Below are positions 8,266-17,093 of a stretch of 64,000 nt of DNA, one piece after another. Source of the stretch: CAZDET01 sp964504335 (GTDB taxonomy: Bacteria; Bacteroidota; Bacteroidia; Chitinophagales; Saprospiraceae); NCBI GenBank assembly GCA_964504335.1, contig CAZDET010000022.1, forward strand, positions 5,716 to 69,715. The letters are read 5' to 3'. The position numbers and the translations under genes are program-made. A model generated the notes under the pieces. It did no database searches. It saw only the letters and a list, made by a program, of their open reading frames with translations, and was not told the origin of the DNA. The number at the start of each line of letters is the position of its first letter. Within the stretch, counting starts at the first letter, position 1.

Positions 8266-11200
8266 AGAAGGTATCGTAGCCACTCACCGACCGGGCCTTA
8301 ATGATGGTTCGGTAGTTGGACTGAGAAACGGCATACAGCGTATAAGGCGTTTCGGAAGCATCTAGGAAATCGGCGACGTTTCGCTCCACGCCGTCGTAGT
8401 ATTCCATGGCCTCCATCTTATTTTTAAACCGCCTAAGTACCAGTAGCGGGACCGAGTTACCTTCCCCGATGAATACGTTGGAGATACGCAGGCGACTCAA
8501 TTGATGGTATTTCTTGTTGTATTCGGCCACCCGGATTTTGGCGCTGTTGAGATCGGTTCCGGTCTCGCCGAATACGACGAGGATGTAGTGCAACTCATCG
8601 TCCGACACCCGGAAAGCGCCCGAGTTGACGGCCTCCGCCTCCGTGCCGGGCAGGCGGGTGGAGCTCCCCTGCCCCAGGAACCGCATAATCTCGCGCGCGT
8701 GCGTCTGTTCCGGCGTATTGGGATAGGATGCAATGACGCGCTGGAGTGCAGATATATACGCATTTTTACCTTCCAGCTTACCGACGGCCATAGCTCCCAA
8801 CAGGGCGTACTTAGCCTTGATGGGTACCCCCCCCACCATGGTTTGGGATACCTCTCTCGTTTTGGTGACCACCGTCTGGTAGTCGCCAGCTTTGAACCGC
8901 TCGTACAGCTGATCGTACGTCTGGTTGATCTGCCGTTCTTCGTTGCGAAAGGCTTCCAGAGAGTTGGGATCTTGCAGCGCCCGTGCGTAGCGCGAGCCGC
9001 CGTAGTTCTGAACGATTTTATCGTAGTAGACCCGAGCCTGTTCCGGCTGGTTGGCATCCGTATTTGCCAGGTAGAGATAGTACCAGCTATCCAATTCATA
9101 GTTGTTACCCGGGAACCGGCGGTTGAGTTCTTCCAATGCCTCAATGGACCGAAGTGGATCATTAAGGCGATCCCGGTAGAGTCGTCCGAGGTTGAAAAGG
9201 GCTTCCTGGATGAGAAGGCGGGCCTGTTCGCGGGCCGGCTCGTCCTTGGGGACGTCCTTGAGCAGGTTGTCGATTTCCCCTTCACTGTACAGGTTGACGA
9301 GGTCCCGCTGTTCTACTTCCTGCGGATCGTCAAAGTAATCGGCCGAAGTTTTCTGGCTGCGCCGCCAGTCGTCTTCCAGCGGTCGATCGCCCCAGCGCCG
9401 GCGGAATTCGCGCTCACCCCGCTTCACCGCGCGATCGTCGTAGGCAAACCAACTGGATCTGGTCTGAAGCGCCGGATTAGTTCCGCGTCCGGGAACGACC
9501 CGGCCACCGGAATTCCCGGCCGGAGTGGCGGGTTCGGCGGCTGCCTGCTCCGCCGCGCGCTGCTGCTCGGCCAGCTCGGCGGCGAAGGCCCGCTGTTCGT
9601 CCTCCGGCATCAGGCTAATGCGCAACAAACTATCCTGTAGTTGAATAACCTCCAGGTTTTCGGCGATGTCGTTTAAATTATCCCGCAGGCGGGCCGTAGA
9701 CTTGTACCGTTCGTCGGTTTGTTCCATGGCGTTGAGTGCCTGAGACAGGTATTCTTTGGCCTGAATGAAGTCTCCCTGATCGTAGTATAGGGTACCGAGC
9801 GTATAGTAGGTCTCTACCCGCTGGTTCGGGTCGCTGGCGGGAGCTTCCAGGCTCTCCTGCAGAAAGGCCACCCCTTCTTCGGTATTGCCGCGGTCGAGTT
9901 CGATGCGGGCTTTGGCATACAGAATTTGGTCGCGGTAGATATCGTTTTTGGCTTCCTTGAGCATATCGTCGAGGTTGCCGAGCGCTTGCTCGGCGGTTCC
10001 TCCACCGCTGAAGTAGGCGTTCTGGGCGATGTTCAACTCGGCACTGAACGCCATGACGTAGTTCGGCTTGGCATCGATTACCTCCTCGAACGCCTCCAAT
10101 GCCCGCTGGGCATTTCCCCTGCGCTGATAAAGCTGACCGGTAATGTACCAGAAACGCGCCCGCTCCTGCCGATCCTTGGCGACCTCCGCTGCGCGCTCGA
10201 AATAGGTGATGGCCTCATCGGGCTTTTCGCGTTTGAGGTAGAGGTGGGCTTGCAGGGCCAATGCATCGCGGTAGATATCTTCGAACGTGCCCTTGTTGGT
10301 AAGCAGGTCGTTCAGGATGAGCTGAGCGGCATCGAAGTTATCCCGTTCGACGAGGGTTTTCGACAACCACAATCGCCCCTCTTGATAGACAGGGCGGTGC
10401 TTGAGGAAATAACTTTCCGCCTCGCCGCCACCTTCCATCGGGTCGATGCTTTCCTGATACTTATCACTCAGGCGAATGAGGCCGGTATCACGGGGAGTAA
10501 CCGCCTGGGGAGTAGGTGTCGGTTCGGGGTCGTTCTCCAGAGCAAACGGCTCTTCGGTTGCTTCGGCCGGCTCGGCTTCCGGTGTCTCCGGTGTTTCCGG
10601 TGTGGAAGCGGGCGTTTCGGGTTTTGGATCGTCTTTCTTTTTCTTTTTCCGGCTCTTGCTTTTGCGGTTTTTCTTGGCTTGGCGGCGGCGCTTGCGCACT
10701 TCGCGGTTGTAGCGCTGGCGTTCTTTAGCCTGTTGCTTAGCCGATTTTTCGGCAGCTTTTTTTTCTTGTTCCCGCTCGCGTTTTGTCTTTGCACGACTTC
10801 GGTCGGCTTCGCGTTTAGACGGCTTGTCATCCGCCGATTCGGCGGCTTCTTCCTCTTTTTCCTTGCGGTCGCGCTTGGCTTTTTCCTCCGGCGGAAATTC
10901 GTTGACCAGGTAGCGGAAGGTGCGCTCGGCCGCTTCGTAATCTTGTTTTAGAAACTGTGCCTTGCCGGCCAGCAGGTAGCAATCGTCGACCCAGTGACTC
11001 TGGGGGTGCAGGTTCACGACCACCGTTACCTTCTTAATCGCCTCGTCGAGTTGATCTGCTACCGCCTGTGGGTTGTCGGAGGCCACGTATTCGTACACGG
11101 GCAGCACTTGTTGGTAATTATCCCGGTGCTGATCTGCCAGCGACAGGGTGGACGCTGCCAGGATTTCCTCCGCATTGAAGTAGCCGTTGTAGTGGGCATT

Positions 11201-11317
11201 GGTGTTGTGCCATACCTTTCCGATAAACCCGATGTCCTCTTTGCGTTTCTGGGTGGTGCAACTCCCTACGAGCAGCAGCACAACCACCGTAAGTAGCAGC
11301 TCGCTAATCCGTTTCAA
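8243..11317 (-). CDS. SprE/PorW-like TPR lipoprotein of gliding/type IX secretion
   Basis: A very large lipoprotein (about 1024 aa) of the SprE/PorW type, which links the T9SS core to the outer-membrane machinery. The lipobox VGSC follows a clean hydrophobic segment, then KVWHNTNAHYNGYFNAEEI, the recognisable start of this family. Many TPR-like helix pairs follow, with a C-terminal beta-rich domain. The frame is open to an ATG at 11452, but those 45 extra residues would bury the signal peptide, so I place the start at TTG 11317, whose next residues are KRISELLL. Odd feature: a highly charged Lys/Arg/Glu block (about residues 170-245), then a Pro/Glu/Thr repeat (PETPASTPETPETPEAEP). It stands alone here, without other T9SS genes. 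Confidence 0.82.
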   Translation of the reverse strand: MKRISELLLTVVVLLLVGSCTTQKRKEDIGFIGKVWHNTNAHYNGYFNAEEILAASTLSLADQHRDNYQQVLPVYEYVASDNPQAVADQLDEAIKKVTVVVNLHPQSHWVDDCYLLAGKAQFLKQDYEAAERTFRYLVNEFPPEEKAKRDRKEKEEEAAESADDKPSKREADRSRAKTKREREQEKKAAEKSAKQQAKERQRYNREVRKRRRQAKKNRKSKSRKKKKKDDPKPETPASTPETPETPEAEPAEATEEPFALENDPEPTPTPQAVTPRDTGLIRLSDKYQESIDPMEGGGEAESYFLKHRPVYQEGRLWLSKTLVERDNFDAAQLILNDLLTNKGTFEDIYRDALALQAHLYLKREKPDEAITYFERAAEVAKDRQERARFWYITGQLYQRRGNAQRALEAFEEVIDAKPNYVMAFSAELNIAQNAYFSGGGTAEQALGNLDDMLKEAKNDIYRDQILYAKARIELDRGNTEEGVAFLQESLEAPASDPNQRVETYYTLGTLYYDQGDFIQAKEYLSQALNAMEQTDERYKSTARLRDNLNDIAENLEVIQLQDSLLRISLMPEDEQRAFAAELAEQQRAAEQAAAEPATPAGNSGGRVVPGRGTNPALQTRSSWFAYDDRAVKRGEREFRRRWGDRPLEDDWRRSQKTSADYFDDPQEVEQRDLVNLYSEGEIDNLLKDVPKDEPAREQARLLIQEALFNLGRLYRDRLNDPLRSIEALEELNRRFPGNNYELDSWYYLYLANTDANQPEQARVYYDKIVQNYGGSRYARALQDPNSLEAFRNEERQINQTYDQLYERFKAGDYQTVVTKTREVSQTMVGGVPIKAKYALLGAMAVGKLEGKNAYISALQRVIASYPNTPEQTHAREIMRFLGQGSSTRLPGTEAEAVNSGAFRVSDDELHYILVVFGETGTDLNSAKIRVAEYNKKYHQLSRLRISNVFIGEGNSVPLLVLRRFKNKMEAMEYYDGVERNVADFLDASETPYTLYAVSQSNYRTIIKARSVSGYDTFFNEQYRD

Positions 11318-11693
11318 AGCTGGCTGATTTGAAAGATATTGTCCGGAATGAGAAACCAAGCATGAAAGGGCTCTTTGGGTTCCACTCGGTGTTCCGTCTT
11401 CGCCTTGATAGCTGTGGCTATCAGGCTCCGGGCGTGCCTTGAATGGAACCAAAATTGCTCCTTTTCTCTCTTGCGAACCATTTCCGCAGAATATCTAGTA
11501 GTTCACGTATTTGACTGTATCTTTGTGCATTCGAGTGAATGCGACGGTTCTCCTTCTTCAAACACTGGTAGGCCCGTCTATCTTGTATCGAATCGAGTAT
11601 TAACAGCCGACGAAGGATACTGCAAGAACGGCCTTAAGAACAATAAAGTGTATATTCCAAAAGTTTTGAAGCTGATTTGAAGAGATCATAGCT
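11318..11693. other. divergent intergenic region, sprE/porW - M23 peptidase
   Basis: About 376 bases between two divergent genes. A TATCTTTG box (Bacteroidota -7 type) is at 11518-11525, pointing to the M23 gene but 168 bases upstream of its ATG, which would leave a long leader. An extension of the sprE frame crosses the left part. No copy of the structured repeat seen elsewhere is found here. Confidence 0.45.
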
Positions 11694-12584
11694 ATGGAGG
11701 AACAGGCATCGATGAATCGCTGGCAGCGCTGGCGCAAAAACCTCAAACATACCTACCGCCTCGTGGTCATGAACAACGAGACCTTTGAGGAAGTCGGTTC
11801 GTATCACCTGACACTGCTCAATGTATACGTGACGATTACCAGCGTGTTAGTGGTTACCATTCTTCTCGTTACCCTCACGATTGCTTTTACACCGTTAAAG
11901 AAGTACATCCCCGGCTACGCTGATACGGTCAAACAGGAGGAGGTGCGCGAGTTGGAGCGCACGCTCCGGGAAGTGGAGGAAGAGTTTGAAGCCCACCGTG
12001 CGTACGCAAATAACTTCCGGCGCATCCTCGTCGGAGAAGACTATCTGGCAGAAGATATGGCACAAGAGGCCGGCGACACCCTCGAAGTGGAACCCGAGCC
12101 CGTGCCGCTTTCGGAGGAAGAAGTACGCCTGCGCCGCGAAATGGACCTCATGTTATCCAGTGAACCCGATGGTTCGTTGGAGGCTGCCGGTGGTGCGATT
12201 ATGGCTCCGCTCGAGCAGCATTTCTTCGTCCCTCCGGTTACCGGAGAAATCCGAGCCCCCTTTTCCAAGGATACGGATCACTTCGGAGTTGATGTGATCG
12301 CTCCGAAAAACACGGCGATAAAAGCCGTCATGAATGGAACGGTCTTCTTCAGCGGTTGGACGCAGGAAACCGGGAACACGATCGGCATTCAACATTCCAA
12401 TAGTATCATTAGCTTCTACAAGCATAATTCGGAATTACTCAAACCGGTTGGGAGTACCGTAACGGCAGGTGAGGCCATTGCCATTATTGGCAATACCGGC
12501 GAACTGACCACCGGCCCGCACCTACATTTTGAGCTGTGGTACCGCGGCGAGGCCGTCGACCCCGTTCAATACATCAGCTTCTGA
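11694..12584 (+). CDS. M23 family metallopeptidase, membrane-anchored
   Basis: A 296-aa cell-wall endopeptidase of the LytM type. A short basic N-terminus (WQRWRKNLKHTYRLVVMNNETFEE) leads to one transmembrane helix (about 43-68), then a coiled linker and the M23 domain (about 180-296). Zinc ligands are the His and Asp of DHFGVDV and the final His of HLHFE; the supporting SFYKHNSE and GNTGELTTGPHLHFE blocks are complete, so the enzyme should be active. It probably cuts peptidoglycan cross-bridges in the periplasm during growth or division. The 3' end overlaps the convergent MarR gene by 19 bases. Confidence 0.92.
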   Translation: MEEQASMNRWQRWRKNLKHTYRLVVMNNETFEEVGSYHLTLLNVYVTITSVLVVTILLVTLTIAFTPLKKYIPGYADTVKQEEVRELERTLREVEEEFEAHRAYANNFRRILVGEDYLAEDMAQEAGDTLEVEPEPVPLSEEEVRLRREMDLMLSSEPDGSLEAAGGAIMAPLEQHFFVPPVTGEIRAPFSKDTDHFGVDVIAPKNTAIKAVMNGTVFFSGWTQETGNTIGIQHSNSIISFYKHNSELLKPVGSTVTAGEAIAIIGNTGELTTGPHLHFELWYRGEAVDPVQYISF

Positions 12585-13030
12585 GGTCCTTCTGCTTCCT
12601 CTCCGCAGAGCAGCTTTAACAGTCGAACGAGCGCTTGTTGATCAGTATCGTCCAGATGATCCATTACCCGATCCAGCCGCTTCAGATCGGCATCAATTTT
12701 TGCGAGTAGTTCCAAGCCGGCATCCGTGATCAGCGCCCGGTTCGATCTCCCGTCTTCCGGGCAGGGGTATTTCTCGATCAATCCCTTGCGCACCAGGCGA
12801 TCGATCAATCGGGAAGCATCCGACATGCGATCAATCATCCGACCGCGAACCGTCTGTATGGATAGGGACTTGGGGTGCGCCCCGCGCAAGATGCGCAGTA
12901 TGTTGAATTGTTTCTGAGTGATGTCGTAGGGTTGGAGGAACTTCCGGATTTCGTTGTTGAGCCAACTCGCTGCGTGCAATAAGCTGACGCGGAGTTCGTG
13001 TTGGACGTTTAGATACGTTTGTTCAGGCAT
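12566..13030 (-). CDS. MarR family transcriptional regulator
   Basis: A 154-aa winged-helix repressor. The recognition region SIQTVRGRMIDRMSDASRLIDRLVRKGLIEKYPCPEDGR matches the MarR helix-turn-helix plus wing, including the DGR tip. It is flanked by the dimerisation helices LRVSLLHAASWLNNEIR and the C-terminal pair. The open frame runs back to 13096, but the ATG at 13030 (MPEQTYLN) is the expected start. It is divergent from an AraC-type gene; a perfect inverted repeat in the shared region (13128-13143) is a candidate operator. The ligand is unknown. The 3' end overlaps the M23 gene. Confidence 0.88.
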   Translation of the reverse strand: MPEQTYLNVQHELRVSLLHAASWLNNEIRKFLQPYDITQKQFNILRILRGAHPKSLSIQTVRGRMIDRMSDASRLIDRLVRKGLIEKYPCPEDGRSNRALITDAGLELLAKIDADLKRLDRVMDHLDDTDQQALVRLLKLLCGEEAEGPQKLMY

Positions 13031-13127
13031 AGCCGGTTTGTGTTTAATTGCCCTATTCTGTAGATGGCCAATGCTTCTCTGGATATAACACCACACAAGC
13101 GAAATAGTGAGAAATTAACCAAAACTA

Positions 13128-13143
13128 ATGGTTTTTTAACCAT
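13128..13143. promoter_or_regulatory. candidate MarR/AraC-region operator
   Basis: ATGGTT-TTTT-AACCAT is a perfect 6-base inverted repeat between the divergent MarR and AraC genes, with an extra TTAACC half-site at 13115-13120. Position and size suit a MarR dimer site. Function is inferred only. Confidence 0.4.
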
Positions 13144-13171
13144 CCAAATTCGACCGGAACCAAAATACCGC

Positions 13172-13179
13172 TAATTTTG
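13172..13179 (+). promoter_or_regulatory. TAnnTTTG promoter box for the AraC-type gene
   Basis: TAATTTTG, 28 bases before the ATG at 13208, matches the Bacteroidota -7 consensus; TTC lies 20 bases upstream in place of the -33 box. Confidence 0.5.
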
Positions 13180-13207
13180 TATTACCGTAAAAGGAACGAT
13201 AGTCTAT

Positions 13208-14092
13208 ATGACCAAACGCCCGACTCTAGAAAAAATCGAGCCCGTTTTCGGGAGCTCGTTCACGATCCGGCAATTTGTTGCCAGTAATAACCGCGAGAAA
13301 TGCGATGGAGAAGGATACTGGCATTTCCATCCGGAATACGAGATTGTTTTCGTATCCAACGGCGTTGGAAAACGCCATATCGGCGACCACATCAGCTATT
13401 TTGAAGACGGGGATCTCATCTTTCTGGGGCCCGACATTCCTCATTTCTCCTTTACCGAAGGCATCACCGAGCCGCACGAAGAGATCGTCGTTCAGATGCG
13501 GGAAGACTTTCTCGGACCGAACTTCCTGGCAAAGCCCGAAATAGAGAAGATCAAACAGCTTTTCCTGAGAGCCCAACAGGGAATCTCGTTCAAAGATCCC
13601 GTGAAAAAGGAAGTCGGTAAGCGCCTGCGCGACCTCTACGGCTTGACTCCCTTCGACCGGCTGATCGGGTTGCTTTCGATTTTACAGACCCTGGCGGAAA
13701 CGACCGAGTACCAATTGCTCAATGCCAATGGCTACACCTTTGAGGTGAATGCCCAGGACCGTGAGCGGATGGAACGCGTTTACGCCCTGGTACGCGACCA
13801 TTTTCAGCGGCAAATTAGCCTGGAGGAAGTGGCAGCTACCACCAATATGACGGTACCGGCCTTTTGTCGCTATTTCAAGAAGCTAACCCACCGCACTTTC
13901 ACGCAATTCGTCAATGAGTACCGCATCGGCCACTCCTGCCGGTTACTAAATGATGAGAGTATGACTATTGCCGCAGTCTCTTTAGAAAGTGGCTTTAACA
14001 ACCTATCGCACTTCAATAAACAGTTCAAGCAGATCACGGGAAAAAGCCCCCGCGACTACCGTAGCAGCCTCAAAAAAGTGGTGCGCCTGTAG
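13208..14092 (+). CDS. AraC family transcriptional regulator with cupin sensor domain
   Basis: A 294-aa regulator. Residues about 30-110 form a small cupin-like barrel (YWHFHPEYEIVFVSNG, LIFLGPDIPHF), probably sensing a small ligand such as a sugar. Residues about 190-290 hold the two helix-turn-helix units of the AraC DNA-binding domain (ISLEEVAATTNMTVPAFCRYFKKLTHRTFTQFV split over two helices, then the conserved ESGFNNLSHFNKQFKQITGKSP). In this subfamily the regulator usually controls carbon-use genes; the target here is not evident. It is divergent from the MarR gene and ends 2 bases before the convergent ftsK stop. Confidence 0.9.
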   Translation: MTKRPTLEKIEPVFGSSFTIRQFVASNNREKCDGEGYWHFHPEYEIVFVSNGVGKRHIGDHISYFEDGDLIFLGPDIPHFSFTEGITEPHEEIVVQMREDFLGPNFLAKPEIEKIKQLFLRAQQGISFKDPVKKEVGKRLRDLYGLTPFDRLIGLLSILQTLAETTEYQLLNANGYTFEVNAQDRERMERVYALVRDHFQRQISLEEVAATTNMTVPAFCRYFKKLTHRTFTQFVNEYRIGHSCRLLNDESMTIAAVSLESGFNNLSHFNKQFKQITGKSPRDYRSSLKKVVRL

Positions 14093-14094
14093 CC

Positions 14095-16575
14095 TTACCG
14101 GCTTTTAATATCCTCCAGAAAGCGCGAGAGTTCAGATTCATCGTACACGAGGACTTCTCGCGCTTTGGAGCCTTCGGCCGGACCGACAATACCCATCGAT
14201 TCCAATTGATCCATGATCCGCCCGGCGCGGTTGTAGCCCAGTTTCAGGCGGCGCTGAATCATCGAAGTCGAGCCGTGTTGCTGAGCAACGATCAGTCGGG
14301 CGGCTTCTTCAAACATTTCGTCCAGATCGGCATAGGTAAGACCGGCGGCTCCCTGAATTTCTTCATCACCGTGAAATTCGGGCAGGAGGTGGGGTTCGGG
14401 ATAGCCCGGCTGGTCGGCAATATAGTTGATCACGTCCTCCACTTCGGGCGTATCGACGAATGCGCCCTGCAAGCGCACCATATCGCCGCCGACACTCAGC
14501 AGCATATCTCCCTGGCCGATCAATTGGTCGGCACCCCCCGCATCGAGGATGGTGCGCGAATCCACTTTGGCCGTCACTTTGTAGGCGACTCGGGCGGGAA
14601 AGTTGGCTTTGATCACCCCGGTGATGATATTGACCGACGGACGCTGAGTCGCGATGATGAGGTGCATCCCCACCGCCCGCGCCAACTGCGCTAGTCGGGC
14701 AATCGGGAGCTCTACCTCCTTACCGGCCGTCATAATTAGGTCGGCGAACTCGTCGATGACCATTACGATGAAAGGCATGAAGCGATGCCCCTTTTCCGGA
14801 TTCAGGCGCCGCTGAACGAATTTTTCGTTGTACTCCTTGATGTTGCGCGCTGCGGCTTTTTTTAATAGATCGTAGCGCTGATCCATCTCGATGCACAGGG
14901 AGTTGAGGGTGTGCACGACCTTGGTGGTCTCCGTTGTAATCGGCTCCTCGCTATCCGGAAGAAAGGCGAGGAAATGGTGCTCCAATCGGGCGTAGGGGAA
15001 GAGTTCTACTTTTTTCGGGTCGATGAGCACGAGTTTGACCTGCGAGGGGTGCTTCTTGTACAGGATCGACATGATGATGGCATTGATCCCTACTGACTTC
15101 CCCTGCCCCGTGGCACCTGCTACCAATAGGTGGGGCATTTTGGCCAGATCCGCCACAAACACGTCGTTGCTGATGGTTTTTCCCAGTGCAATGGGCAAAT
15201 CCATTCGCGCCCGCTTGAAGCGCTCGGAGATCAACACCTCCTTCATACTGACGATCTGCTTGCGCTTATTCGGCACCTCGATACCAATGGTTCCCCGGCC
15301 GGGAATTGGAGCGATGATCCGAATACCCAGTGCGGCGAGGCTCAGGGCGATATCGTCTTCCAGGTTTTTGATTTTCGAAATGCGCACCCCGGGGGCCGGC
15401 ACGATTTCGTAAAGCGTAACCGTGGGGCCGATCGTGGCCGATATTTTGGTAATTTCAATTTTGTAATTGAGGAGCGTTTCAATAATCTGCTCCTTGTTAG
15501 CTTCTAATTCGGCCCGGTCGATTTCAACTTTCCGGTCGCTGTAATCCTGCAGCAAGGACACTACCGGATGCTCGTAGCTGGATAGTTCCAGGGTCGGGTC
15601 GTAGGGTTCGGTATGATCGACATTTTCCTGCTGAGCAGATACCTTCGGCGTGAGTATTGGGTTTGCCTCCGGTTCTGCGCCGGACTCCGGAGGGGGGACC
15701 TGAATTTCTAATTCCGTATCGGTTTTTGCCTGTGGCCTGTTAGCTTCTTCGGAGCCATCCAATTCAAAGGCCAACTGATTGCCCTTCGGAATGAGCGGGG
15801 TAGCCACGCCATTACTCTCCTCCGGTAGTTCTTCGAGCAACGGTTCCTCTTCTCCCTCCGGCAACCCTACCGGTTGCTCCCCTTGCAACTTGTCCGGAGG
15901 AGTTCCCGACGAAGCTGCCTTCGCTGCGCGCCGCTTCCGGCGACGCCGGGCACCGCTGAGAATATCGCTGAAGTAGTCCACTACCTGAGCGACTGCATCC
16001 TCCAGCGTGAGCTCATTGAAATTGGGATTGGTACGCCACACCACCATGAGTACGCCCACTAGCAGGAATAAAAACACCAAACCGACGCTACCCAAAAACG
16101 ATTGCAGCCACCGATTGACGGCCTCTCCTAAAGCCCCTCCCCACGGAAAGGCAGCCGATCCGAAAATGAATTCCAGAAACACGGCACTAAAAAACATGGC
16201 CAGCAGCACGTAGTTAAATACGGGAAAAAACTGCGTTAACGGCTGGCGGTAAATTCGATTTAATCCAAGCCGAACGAATAGATAAACCAACAGTAAGCTG
16301 GGTAACCCGAAGCACCAATAGAAAAAGAAATTGGAAATAATTGCCCCCAACCGCCCCAGCCAATTGGCCATGTCGTGCTCGCTGCTCAGTAGTAACTGCA
16401 CACTGAATCGCAGGACGCGATCCTGATCAATCTTCCAGGTAAACAGATAGGAAATGAAGGCTATGGCCAGGTAAATCGCAAAAAAGATGAACAGAATACC
16501 GAAAAGTTTCGGAATTCGCTCGTCGTTTATCCCCAGCCGCAACGCGAGTTGTCCCTTCTTCTGTTTTTTAGCCAT
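14095..16575 (-). CDS. ftsK: FtsK/SpoIIIE family DNA translocase
   Basis: An 826-aa septal motor that pumps chromosome ends and dimers through the closing division site. The N-terminal third has four to five membrane helices (residues about 25-185). A low-complexity acidic linker follows (about 225-330), then the alpha/beta motor with Walker A GATGQGKS at about 485 and Walker B-like VMVIDEFADLI. The C-terminal gamma winged helix (MIQRRLKLGYNRAGRIMDQL) would read polar KOPS-like sequences. Length and order are normal for a Bacteroidota FtsK. The start is an ATG at 16575 followed by a Lys-rich stretch. It is convergent with the AraC gene. Confidence 0.95.
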   Translation of the reverse strand: MAKKQKKGQLALRLGINDERIPKLFGILFIFFAIYLAIAFISYLFTWKIDQDRVLRFSVQLLLSSEHDMANWLGRLGAIISNFFFYWCFGLPSLLLVYLFVRLGLNRIYRQPLTQFFPVFNYVLLAMFFSAVFLEFIFGSAAFPWGGALGEAVNRWLQSFLGSVGLVFLFLLVGVLMVVWRTNPNFNELTLEDAVAQVVDYFSDILSGARRRRKRRAAKAASSGTPPDKLQGEQPVGLPEGEEEPLLEELPEESNGVATPLIPKGNQLAFELDGSEEANRPQAKTDTELEIQVPPPESGAEPEANPILTPKVSAQQENVDHTEPYDPTLELSSYEHPVVSLLQDYSDRKVEIDRAELEANKEQIIETLLNYKIEITKISATIGPTVTLYEIVPAPGVRISKIKNLEDDIALSLAALGIRIIAPIPGRGTIGIEVPNKRKQIVSMKEVLISERFKRARMDLPIALGKTISNDVFVADLAKMPHLLVAGATGQGKSVGINAIIMSILYKKHPSQVKLVLIDPKKVELFPYARLEHHFLAFLPDSEEPITTETTKVVHTLNSLCIEMDQRYDLLKKAAARNIKEYNEKFVQRRLNPEKGHRFMPFIVMVIDEFADLIMTAGKEVELPIARLAQLARAVGMHLIIATQRPSVNIITGVIKANFPARVAYKVTAKVDSRTILDAGGADQLIGQGDMLLSVGGDMVRLQGAFVDTPEVEDVINYIADQPGYPEPHLLPEFHGDEEIQGAAGLTYADLDEMFEEAARLIVAQQHGSTSMIQRRLKLGYNRAGRIMDQLESMGIVGPAEGSKAREVLVYDESELSRFLEDIKSR

Positions 16576-16677
16576 ATACTAGCAAAAATAGAGCTTACTA
16601 AACGAAAATGTTTATTCTTATTGAAATTTGTTTCAACAACCGGCCGATACTTCCAACAAATCCGGGCACTGTTTTGG

Positions 16678-16746
16678 TATTTTGGTCTTTTAGTACTTTG
16701 GTCTTTTGGTCTCTTTTCGGTCTCAACCTACACCTACACCTACACC
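16678..16746. repeat. short direct repeats upstream of the YkoF-like gene
   Basis: TTTGGTCTTTT occurs at 16681-16691 and again at 16697-16707, followed by further TTTGGTC/TTTCGGTC words. Next to it is a (CCTACA)3CC tandem run at 16727-16746. It fills the ftsK/YkoF-like divergent region and may be slippage-prone; whether it carries the promoter is unclear. Confidence 0.6.
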
Positions 16747-16783
16747 AGAACCAGTACACATTAACGCAGGAATCCTTACAGCT

Positions 16784-17050
16784 ATGACTATATCTGTTGA
16801 AATTAGCCTTTATCCACTTACCGAAGCCTACGAAGCACCGGTCATCGATTTCATCGGGCGATTAAAGCAGCACGAAGCGCTCCGCATACACACCAATGCG
16901 CTCAGTACGCAAATTAGTGGTCCGTACGAGGCAGTTATGGAGGCATTGCGGACGGAGATCAAAACCACCTTTGATGGCTCAGGCACCTATTCGATGGTAT
17001 TAAAAATGCTCAATACGGAAGTAACACCCGGAGCGACTGTCGAAATATAG
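16784..17050 (+). CDS. YkoF/MTH1187-like thiamine-binding family protein
   Basis: An 88-aa cytoplasmic protein with the small ferredoxin-like fold of the thiamine-binding family (Thiamine_BP, PF01910). ISVEISLYPLTEAYEAPV is the family's opening strand and turn, then a helix, a second strand with the conserved T-x-I-x-G-like SGPYEAV, and a closing helix. In Bacillus YkoF-type proteins bind thiamine or HMP; a role in thiamine salvage is the default guess. The frame is open further upstream, but those residues come from tandem repeats, so the ATG at 16784 is chosen. It is 43 bases upstream of the aminotransferase, same strand. Confidence 0.75.
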   Translation: MTISVEISLYPLTEAYEAPVIDFIGRLKQHEALRIHTNALSTQISGPYEAVMEALRTEIKTTFDGSGTYSMVLKMLNTEVTPGATVEI

Positions 17051-17093
17051 GGGGGAAATTGATTACCTTGTCCGGTGGTCAATTCTACTTCAG

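Noticed and set aside
8501..10951. Long plus-strand open frames (about 379 and 341 aa) opposite the sprE/porW-like gene
   Set aside because: The minus-strand frame has a lipobox and family blocks; the plus-strand products look like antisense noise with odd composition.
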